A stretch of DNA of 13,573 nt from Candidatus Thiosymbion ectosymbiont of Robbea hypermnestra (GTDB lineage Bacteria; Pseudomonadota; Gammaproteobacteria; Chromatiales; Chromatiaceae). The stretch lies in NCBI GenBank assembly GCA_020443945.1, contig JAIZWN010000121.1:1-13573 (forward strand). Reading direction: 5' to 3'. The translations under genes and the position numbers were made by a program. The notes beneath the pieces are model-generated. The model was not told where the DNA came from. It saw only the letters and a list, made by a program, of their open reading frames with translations, and searched no databases. Of the stretch, positions 6,497 through 12,008 are shown piece after piece. The stretch's first letter is position 1, and the number at the start of each line of letters is the position of its first letter.

Positions 6497-6651
6497 TAGA
6501 GTTGTTCCCTTTGTAACATTCTTTGAAATCAGTATGTTACGAGGACCATTTGGCGCCTAACCCTTGGTTTTCTGGTCAACGACCACCGTGTCGACTTCAT
6601 ATTCCAATATAACCGATTGATTTTTAAAGACTCGCATCGGGAACAACTCTA
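6497..6651. mobile_element. MITE-like element with inverted ends and TA flanks
   Basis: GAGTTGTTCCC at 6499-6509 is the exact inverse of GGGAACAACTC at 6639-6649, and each end is flanked by TA (6497-6498 and 6650-6651), as expected for a TA target duplication. The 151-bp interior has no credible gene, though it holds a GTAACAT/ATGTTAC inner repeat. TA duplication and non-coding interior suggest a miniature element moved by an IS630/Tc1-type transposase, but no such gene is present. The left end directly follows the DUF3800 stop codon. Confidence 0.5.
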
Positions 6652-6677
6652 ATGCAAAATCAATTGCTTAAAAAAAG

Positions 6678-6843
6678 TAGTGGTAAATTTTAAAGTGATA
6701 ATAGGCCACTCAGCGGTCCGATAACGGTTCACATCTCCCAGCTTTTGCCGTCCCTAGCACCTGGATTCCAGCAATCCCTGCCGGAATGACGGCAAGGTTT
6801 GAACGATTATGCAATCACCCTATCACTGCCAAATTTACTACTA
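6678..6843. repeat. Inverted pair of TAGTGGTAAATTT repeats
   Basis: TAGTGGTAAATTT at 6678-6690 and AAATTTACTACTA at 6831-6843 are inverted repeats with one mismatch, 140 nt apart. The same sequence is found exactly at 4212-4225. Between them lies the palindrome at 6745-6795. A second small non-coding element or a remnant is likely. Confidence 0.4.
6745..6795. repeat. REP-like inverted repeat (GGAATGACGG family)
   Basis: TTGCCGTC (6745-6752) pairs with GACGGCAA (6788-6795), and an inner ATTCC pairs with GGAAT (6783-6787). The segment CCCTGCCGGAATGACGG at 6776-6792 recurs at 7834-7850 with one mismatch. This matches a common type of dispersed intergenic repeat ending GGAATGACGG. Confidence 0.55.
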
Positions 6844-7011
6844 CCAAAAAAAGAAGCCTGGATGGACCAGTTGTCATAGGCGATGAGGATAGCCTCAACC
6901 CTCGACTGGTGCTCCAGACTTCAGCTCATAATTTAGTTTTCGGGCCCACGGTTGTCAAGCGGTTGCCCCCAACAACGGGGGGAGCGTGATAAATTTTTTA
7001 AAAACCAATGA

Positions 7012-7039
7012 TTTCAAATGGTTACAGACCAAATAATAT
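7012..7039 (+). promoter_or_regulatory. Possible promoter of the rhodanese gene
   Basis: TTTCAA (7012-7017), 16-nt spacer, TAATAT (7034-7039), about 30 nt before the start codon. The match is weak and the region is AT-rich. Confidence 0.25.
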
Positions 7040-7069
7040 GGCAAGGGTCTTGCAAAGAGGTCGATTGTT

Positions 7070-7540
7070 ATGAAAAATTTTATCGAACTGCTCCAAGAGT
7101 ACCTGACCCAGGTCCGGGAGATCATGCCCTGGGACCTGGAGGAACGCCTCGAAGAAAATCCGGACCTGCTGATCCTGGACGTGCGCGAGCCCTACGAATT
7201 CGACGCCATGCACATTGCCGGCTCCCTCAATGTTCCCCGCGGCATCCTGGAATCCGCCTGCGAGTGGGAATACGAGGAAACGGTGCCGGAGCTGGTGCAG
7301 GCGCGAAAGCGTGAAATCGTGGTGGTTTGCCGCTCCGGGTACAGGAGCGTGCTCGCGGCCCACGCCATGTGGATACTGGGCTATCGGGATGTGGTCTCGC
7401 TACGGACGGGGCTGCGGGGCTGGAAGGACTATGAGCAGCCCCTGGAAGACGCCCAAGGTCGATCCGTCGACCTCGACGACGCGGACCTGTATTTCACGCC
7501 ACGGATCCGACCCGACCAGATGCGCCCACCCGCACACTAG
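7070..7540 (+). CDS. Single-domain rhodanese (sulfurtransferase-like) protein
   Basis: A cytoplasmic 156-residue protein with one rhodanese domain at about 15-125. The CH2A-like segment LILDVREPYEFDAMHIAGSL lies at 34-53, the active-site loop is CRSGYRS with catalytic C87, and GYRDVVSLRTGLRGW closes the fold. The intact CxxGxR loop supports transfer or carriage of persulfide sulfur, probably as a carrier in sulfur metabolism; the partner is unknown. An extra N-terminal helix (MKNFIELLQEYLTQVREI) and a charged tail of about 30 residues flank the domain. AAAGAGG at 7054-7060 is a good ribosome site for ATG 7070. The gene is alone: repeats lie upstream and the RNB gene is convergent downstream. 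Composition returns to GC-rich here, so the gene is probably native and marks the right edge of the AT-rich island. Confidence 0.9.
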   Translation: MKNFIELLQEYLTQVREIMPWDLEERLEENPDLLILDVREPYEFDAMHIAGSLNVPRGILESACEWEYEETVPELVQARKREIVVVCRSGYRSVLAAHAMWILGYRDVVSLRTGLRGWKDYEQPLEDAQGRSVDLDDADLYFTPRIRPDQMRPPAH

Positions 7541-7623
7541 CACCCCTTTTCACCTTATTTTGCGTCTTCAGCGTGGCGGGAAGCGGCCAGCGACTACATC
7601 GGCTTCCGGCAGGTTTGCATCAT

Positions 7624-7642
7624 CCTCTCCCACCGGGAGAGG
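7624..7642. repeat. REP-like palindrome, copy B
   Basis: CCTCTCCC, ACC, GGGAGAGG: a perfect 8-bp hairpin with a shorter loop than copies A and C, in the spacer between the rhodanese and RNB genes. Confidence 0.55.
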
Positions 7643-7723
7643 GGGAGCAAAGAGCGGTGCCCCTTTCCAATGCGCTTCCAGGTGGTTATCGGCGTTTGCC
7701 GACGGGCATGGCCTGTCCCTGCC

Positions 7724-7834
7724 GGGTAGTGTTGTAACTTTGTGATCTGTGATGCTTGAATCCGCGGACAACCATGACGGTGAGGGAAAGTCTCTACGCT
7801 GAATCCCGGAAACCACAAAGCTAAGACACTACCC
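7724..7834. mobile_element. 111-bp element with 21-bp inverted ends
   Basis: Left end 7724-7744 begins GGGTAGTGT and ends CTTTGTG. Right end 7814-7834, read inverted, begins GGGTAGTGT and ends CTTTGTG as well; 18 of 21 positions match. The interior of about 69 bp codes for nothing recognisable. It lies in the convergent rhodanese/RNB spacer, where it could form a long stem-loop and act on transcript ends of both genes. I do not recognise the element family. Confidence 0.5.
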
Positions 7835-7850
7835 CCTGTCGGAATGACGG
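7834..7850 (+). repeat. Second copy of the GGAATGACGG repeat
   Basis: CCCTGTCGGAATGACGG, one mismatch to 6776-6792. It directly abuts the right end of the 111-bp element. Confidence 0.5.
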
Positions 7851-7906
7851 GGTTCGGGCCGGGGGTCCGTCGGGAACCACTGTGTCTTCCCGTGTCGGGT
7901 CCGTGT

Positions 7907-9733
7907 CTATTCGCGGACCTGGAAATGGCAGGTCAGCTCGGGCAGATCGATTTCCCGCGGCGTCAGCCGGACCCGGCTGTTCAGCGCGGGGTCTCCGCGC
8001 AGTCTCACCCGCGCCTCCAGGGCAAGCTCCGGGATCAGCACCACCGATTTGTGCTCGCCCTTGTCGACCAGCACGCCTTCCCCCCGCCAGTGCGGATCGG
8101 CGCGCAGGTAGACCAGCTTCCAATGCTGGTTGGAGAGACGTTCGGCACGCCGCGCGGCGGCAGCAGCGGTCTCCGCCTCCGCCGTGCGCGCGGTGATCCG
8201 TTGTTTGTCGAGCCGCTCGCTACCGGCCAGCCAGGCCCGGATCTGCTGGTGTACCAGGAGATCCGGGTAGCGGCGCAGGGGGCTGGTGGCACGGGCGTAG
8301 CAGGTCAGGCCCAGGCCGAAGTGGAGCCCCGGCTCGCTAGTGAGTCGCGTCGGTTTGAATTGCCGCCGGTAGGCGTACATGGCGGCTAAATCCGTGGGTT
8401 GTTCGAGCTTGTCCGGCGCCGGTTGGGTCGCGAAGGGGATGGGGATCTCCCGCTCCCGGCAGAATTCGGCCGCGGCCGTGCCGGCCATGAGCATGGCGTC
8501 CGTTACCAGGAGTCGGCTTTGCAGTTTCGGTAAGGGCTGCACGATCACCTGGCCGTCGCGCACCCGCACCTCGACCTCGGGCAGATCGATCGTGGTGGCG
8601 TTGTTTGCCGTGCGGTGGGCGCGAAAACGCTCGGTCAGGGCACTCAGCTGGGCAAAGGGGGGTTCCACGAGCCGTTGCTCGACGGCCTCGTAGGTCAGCC
8701 GCTCGACCCGTACCCAGGTGGGTCGGATGTCGATCTCCGTCGGCTCGCCGGCCGCCCCGCACCGAAAGCCGAAGGAGAGGGCGGGGGAGATGGGTTGCAG
8801 GCCGAGTCCCAGGCGTTCCGTCACCGCCCGGGGCAGCATGTTGACCGTCCGCTCGGGCAGGTACTGGTTGGCGCCCCGGGCGCGGGCCTCGCGCTCCATG
8901 GCGCTGTCCGGCGCCACCAGGGCGGCCACATCGGCGACATGCACCCAAAGCCGGTCGCCGTCCAGGCTCAGGGCGTCGTCCGGATCCTGGTTGCCCTCGT
9001 TATCGATGGCGTACGCGGGCAGATGGGTCAGGTCGAGGCGTTCCTCCTGGGGCACCTCCGGCACCGGCAGGTCCGGATCGGCCGCTGGCAATCGGTTGCG
9101 TTCCGGGTGGGGATTGTAGTCCGGCGGCCAGTAGCCGACCTGGATCAAGGCGCGGTGAGCGTTCTCCGCCGTTTCCCGGTGACCTAAGGCCTGGAGGATG
9201 CGGCTGTTGGTGGTTGTGCCGAGGGCCAGGCGCACGACCTCCTGCAGGCGCTCCGCATCCTCGGGCGCGGGCCGGGCCTGTTGCAACCGTTCCAGGAACT
9301 CGCTCCAGTCGCGCGCGGCGGCGGCCTTGGCCGCCTGCTCGGCTTGGTCGTGCTCTACCTCCTGGCGGGTGCGGGCCCGAATCGCCCCCGGGGTGCCCTC
9401 GAAGTAAAGCCCTTCCGCCACCAATTGCCAGGCGGCCCAAGTCGTTGCCGGGGAGTGCTCGTCGAACATCAGCTCGGCGAGCTCGTCCAGGGTGGTTTCG
9501 CTCCCCTCCAGCAGCTCCCAGGCCGCGGCGAGTTCGCCCTCCCGCGGGCCGAGATCGGCCAGGCTGCGCAGGGGGCCGGGGTGTAACAATCGGATATCCT
9601 TGGGCCGTACCCGCTTGATTTGTCCGCCTTCCAGCTCGATATCGATCTTCTCGCCGAGCGCCAGGACGCGCGCGGGTCGGACCTTGTAGAGCACCAGGCT
9701 ATCCGGCCGCAGGGCGGCTTGATTTTGTGCCAA
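7907..9733 (-). CDS. RNase II/RNB-family 3'-5' exoribonuclease
   Basis: Predicted to degrade single-stranded RNA from the 3' end in the cytoplasm. The 608-residue product begins with a small SH3/KOW-like barrel (about 10-50) and a winged-helix segment (about 60-115). A linker and the RNB catalytic domain (about 235-500) follow, then a short degenerate S1-like C-terminus. Metal-binding aspartates are D244, D250, D252 and D253 in AIDNEGNQDPDDALSLD. TSEPGLHFGLGLTCYARATS followed by PLRRY closely matches the RNase II signature. The usual cold-shock domains are not obvious, so it resembles the RNase II-like subgroup seen in some gammaproteobacteria and cyanobacteria rather than E. coli Rnb or Rnr, and I give no symbol. 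The start is TTG at 9733, chosen because GGAGGT lies 9 nt upstream (plus 9743-9748). Divergent from ygfZ. Confidence 0.9.
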   Translation of the reverse strand: MAQNQAALRPDSLVLYKVRPARVLALGEKIDIELEGGQIKRVRPKDIRLLHPGPLRSLADLGPREGELAAAWELLEGSETTLDELAELMFDEHSPATTWAAWQLVAEGLYFEGTPGAIRARTRQEVEHDQAEQAAKAAAARDWSEFLERLQQARPAPEDAERLQEVVRLALGTTTNSRILQALGHRETAENAHRALIQVGYWPPDYNPHPERNRLPAADPDLPVPEVPQEERLDLTHLPAYAIDNEGNQDPDDALSLDGDRLWVHVADVAALVAPDSAMEREARARGANQYLPERTVNMLPRAVTERLGLGLQPISPALSFGFRCGAAGEPTEIDIRPTWVRVERLTYEAVEQRLVEPPFAQLSALTERFRAHRTANNATTIDLPEVEVRVRDGQVIVQPLPKLQSRLLVTDAMLMAGTAAAEFCREREIPIPFATQPAPDKLEQPTDLAAMYAYRRQFKPTRLTSEPGLHFGLGLTCYARATSPLRRYPDLLVHQQIRAWLAGSERLDKQRITARTAEAETAAAAARRAERLSNQHWKLVYLRADPHWRGEGVLVDKGEHKSVVLIPELALEARVRLRGDPALNSRVRLTPREIDLPELTCHFQVRE

Positions 9734-9800
9734 CGTGCCGACACCTCCAGTCAGGTAGATGCGTGGGTCCCGCAGGGGTTCGGTCGAGCCCGAATTTAGC

Positions 9801-9806
9801 TATCAT
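9801..9806 (+). promoter_or_regulatory. Possible -10 box of ygfZ
   Basis: TATCAT, 31 nt before the start codon, in an otherwise GC-rich 104-nt divergent spacer. No good -35 box is visible (TTCGGT at 9779-9784 is weak). Confidence 0.3.
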
Positions 9807-9837
9807 ACCTCAAAGTCAAAGAGCCCTTGACAATGCC

Positions 9838-10878
9838 ATGAATAGTCTCTGGAAAACCTTTCTCGAATCCCGTTCCGCGCGGATCGACGACGCGGGCAAC
9901 GCGCGTTTCCCGGACGCCCCCGTAGAAGCGGACTGCGCCCTGATGGACCTTTCCCCCCTCGGGCTGATCGCCGTTGCCGGACCGGAAGCGGAGAATTTTC
10001 TCCAGGGGCAGGTCACGAATGATGTGACCCGACTTAGCCCCGGCGACGAGAGCCGACTCGGCAGCCATTGCACCCCCAAGGGACGAATGCTGGTCAGCTT
10101 TCGCGCCTTCAGGCTGGATGACGTTATCTATCTTCAGCTACCGCGTACCCAGGTGGCGGACACGGTTCAGCGGCTGCGTATGTATCTGCTGCGGGCCAAG
10201 GCCACCCTCGAGGACGCGAGCGACCGGTTTGCCGCCATCGCCATCGCCGGCGAGTGTGCGCCCTCCCTGCTGGCATCCCATCTGGATCGGGTCCCGACCC
10301 AGGACAATGCACTGACCCGCAAGAACGAGCTGGTCGCCATGCGCATTCCGGGGCCTGCGCCCCGGTTTCAGCTTTTGGGTCCCGTTTCTGCGCTGGAAGG
10401 CATCTGGACCGATCTGGCCGGGACCGCGACCCTGGTGAACGCCGATTACTGGGCCCTGCTCGACATCCGGGCGGGGATACCCACCGTCTATCCACAGACC
10501 CGCGATACCTTCGTGCCGCAGATGGTCAATCTGCACCTGCTCGACGGGGTGAGCTTCAAAAAGGGGTGCTACACGGGCCAGGAAGTGGTCGCGCGCATGC
10601 AGTATCTCGGCAAGCTCAAGCGCCGCATGTATCAGGCACGGGTCGAGGCGGAGGAAAAGCCGCCCGCGCCGGGTGATAAACTCTACTCCGCGAGCAGCCA
10701 CTCCGAGCAAGCCACGGGTTGGGTAGTGGATGCGCGCGGCAACGGCGACGGCGACTATGAGCTCCTGGTGGTGGTGGAGATCGAGGCCAGGGAACACGGG
10801 GAGGTCCGGCTCGCCGGCCCGGACGGTCCCTCGCTTGTCTTCAGCGATCCCCCCTACGGTTTCCCCGTGCCGGACTGA
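9838..10878 (+). CDS. ygfZ: Folate-binding Fe-S protein maturation factor YgfZ
   Basis: Tetrahydrofolate-dependent helper for assembly and repair of certain Fe-S enzymes (such as MiaB in E. coli), related to the glycine cleavage T-protein fold. The 346-residue product carries the diagnostic KGCYTGQE at 242-249 with the conserved C244. It also has the early LIAVAGPEAENFLQGQVTND (43-62) and the HCTPKGRMLVSF core. It is about 20 residues longer than the E. coli protein (326). I chose ATG 9838, which begins MNSLWKTFLESR; upstream in-frame codons back to 9727 would overlap the start of the divergent RNB gene. The ribosome site is weak. It links functionally, though not by operon, with erpA at the left edge. 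Confidence 0.93.
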   Translation: MNSLWKTFLESRSARIDDAGNARFPDAPVEADCALMDLSPLGLIAVAGPEAENFLQGQVTNDVTRLSPGDESRLGSHCTPKGRMLVSFRAFRLDDVIYLQLPRTQVADTVQRLRMYLLRAKATLEDASDRFAAIAIAGECAPSLLASHLDRVPTQDNALTRKNELVAMRIPGPAPRFQLLGPVSALEGIWTDLAGTATLVNADYWALLDIRAGIPTVYPQTRDTFVPQMVNLHLLDGVSFKKGCYTGQEVVARMQYLGKLKRRMYQARVEAEEKPPAPGDKLYSASSHSEQATGWVVDARGNGDGDYELLVVVEIEAREHGEVRLAGPDGPSLVFSDPPYGFPVPD

Positions 10879-10954
10879 CCCTACCGCGTTCGAGCATCGA
10901 GCCGACCCAAACCGGAGTACCGTCACCTCGTTGGTCTGAGGCGCAGCTTCGTTA

Positions 10955-10970
10955 GAAGCTGTCTAAAAAC
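10955..10970 (-). repeat. Second copy of the 16-nt insertion-sequence-end-like motif
   Basis: The inverse reads GTTTTTAGACAGCTTC and matches 151-166 at 15 of 16 positions. It shares GAAGCTG with the 7-bp hairpin at 10944-10961. Confidence 0.35.
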
Positions 10971-11002
10971 TCAAGTCATGCCGTGCGGTTCAGGTGAGAA
11001 AT

Positions 11003-11037
11003 GTAGGTTGAGGTGAGCGTAGCGAACCCCAACCTAC
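11003..11037. repeat. GTAGGTTG/CAACCTAC palindromic repeat
   Basis: Arms of 8 bp (11003-11010 and 11030-11037) around a GGTGAGCGTAGCGAACC centre. This is the form of the widespread TAGGTTGGGTTAGCG...AACCCAACCTA intergenic repeats known from many proteobacteria. Confidence 0.55.
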
Positions 11038-11067
11038 CCGAGCTGCAAAGCTCACCGTGACCAAAAG

Positions 11068-11092
11068 CCCCTCTCCCCTGGCGGGAGAGGGG
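11068..11092. repeat. REP-like palindrome, copy C
   Basis: CCCCTCTCCC, loop CTGGC, GGGAGAGGGG: a perfect 10-bp inverted repeat, the best copy of the family in the window. Confidence 0.75.
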
Positions 11093-11324
11093 GTTCCAAG
11101 TCGGGTAGGATGGGATGAGTCGGGTAGCCCATCAATCGAGAAGCACCTCCCGGCAAGGAGGCGATTGCCCGACAACCTGCGATGATGGGCACGCTTCGCT
11201 TGGTGTCTCCCGACCAGCCGTCGCGGTGCGGAAACCGCCGCGGGATGACCGAACCTTCGAGCTCGATTTGATGGACGCTCGCTTTGCCCATTCTACGGGC
11301 TTTGCCCGACTCAAGGGTCACGGA

Positions 11325-11840
11325 TCAAGACCTGACCCCATTTCCCGCGCAGGCAACGCCTGGGAGCCGGCGGATGATCTGGTGGTGGATCAGGTGCGTG
11401 CGCTGGTCGCTCAGCCGCTCGCCGTTGCCGGGCAGCCGTGCATTCGGCGCCAGGTCGAGGAGCGGGACCAGCATGAAGTCGCGTTCCAGAAGACCGGGGT
11501 GCGGGATTGTCAGGGTCGGGGTCGCCAACCGGATACCGCCGGCGAGCAGGATGTCGATGTCGATTGTGCGCGGGCCGTGGCGCAGGGTCCGCACCCGGCC
11601 GAGCCGGCGCTCGATCCCCTGCGTGATTTGCAGGAGCTGCGAGGGCGGCAGGTCGGTCTCGAGGGCACAGGCGAGATTGAGAAAATTCGCTTGGGCGATA
11701 CCCCCCCAGGGACGGGTCTCGTACCAGGGCGATACGCCCAGGAGCCGAACGGTATCCTGGGCATTGAGCGATTCCAGGGCGGCATTCAGGTGGTGCCGTG
11801 GCCGGATGTTGGAGCCCAGGGAGAGATAGACCCTCGTCAT
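11325..11840 (-). CDS. folK: 6-hydroxymethyl-7,8-dihydropterin pyrophosphokinase (HPPK)
   Basis: Transfers pyrophosphate from ATP to hydroxymethyl-dihydropterin, a committed step of folate synthesis in the cytoplasm. The 171-residue product starts MTRVYLSLGSN, has WYETRPWGG at 39-47, the HPPK signature RHGPRTIDIDIL at 87-98 with the two metal-binding aspartates D94 and D96, and IPHPGLLERDFMLVPL at 112-127. All key motifs are present, so it should be active. ATG 11840 gives the family start; upstream in-frame codons back to 12005 are not protein-like. The ribosome site is weak. The last residues (about 165-171) are encoded by a GGGGTCAGGTCTTGA sequence that looks like an intergenic repeat, so the native C-terminus may have been altered. 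It lies 151 nt downstream of the TPR gene on the same strand. Confidence 0.95.
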   Translation of the reverse strand: MTRVYLSLGSNIRPRHHLNAALESLNAQDTVRLLGVSPWYETRPWGGIAQANFLNLACALETDLPPSQLLQITQGIERRLGRVRTLRHGPRTIDIDILLAGGIRLATPTLTIPHPGLLERDFMLVPLLDLAPNARLPGNGERLSDQRTHLIHHQIIRRLPGVACAGNGVRS

Positions 11841-11990
11841 GGCGTCGGATGCAGCTAGAGGCAAAGAGTTCTTCGTCCCTGGACATCGGGCGTGCCGCGC
11901 TTCGGGGTTGGTGAACGCGGATGGCGTCGATTCCAGGTTGCCGTGGGGTGGCGTGGATAAGACCCTGATTGCCGCGGATGGGGGCCCTGG

Positions 11991-12008
11991 GTCATGCCCT
12001 GGCATGAC
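11991..12008. repeat. Palindrome at the stop of the TPR gene
   Basis: GTCATGCC-CT-GGCATGAC, an 8-bp perfect hairpin that contains the stop codon and encodes the last residues of the TPR protein. No T-tract follows on the minus strand, so it is not a clear intrinsic terminator; REP-like sequence is the better reading. Confidence 0.5.

Larger units (their letters stand above)
10879..11324. repeat. Gene-free repeat mosaic between ygfZ and folK
   Basis: This 446-nt spacer has no credible gene and is built of short palindromes. These are CAGCTTC-GTTA-GAAGCTG (10944-10961); the IS-end-like motif (10955-10970); GTAGGTTG/CAACCTAC arms (11003-11037); GAGCT-GCAA-AGCTC (11040-11053); copy C of the REP-like palindrome (11068-11092); GTAGGATGGG (11105-11114); and an inverted GCCCATCA/TGATGGGC pair (11127-11134, 11183-11190). 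Confidence 0.6.

Noticed and set aside
6966..6982. CCCCC-AACAAC-GGGGG hairpin before the rhodanese gene as a terminator
   Set aside because: The T-run begins about 10 nt after the stem, and the stem is only 5 bp; too weak to call.
6786..6989. 67-codon plus-strand frame upstream of the rhodanese gene
   Set aside because: It starts inside a repeat, has no ribosome site and no family features.
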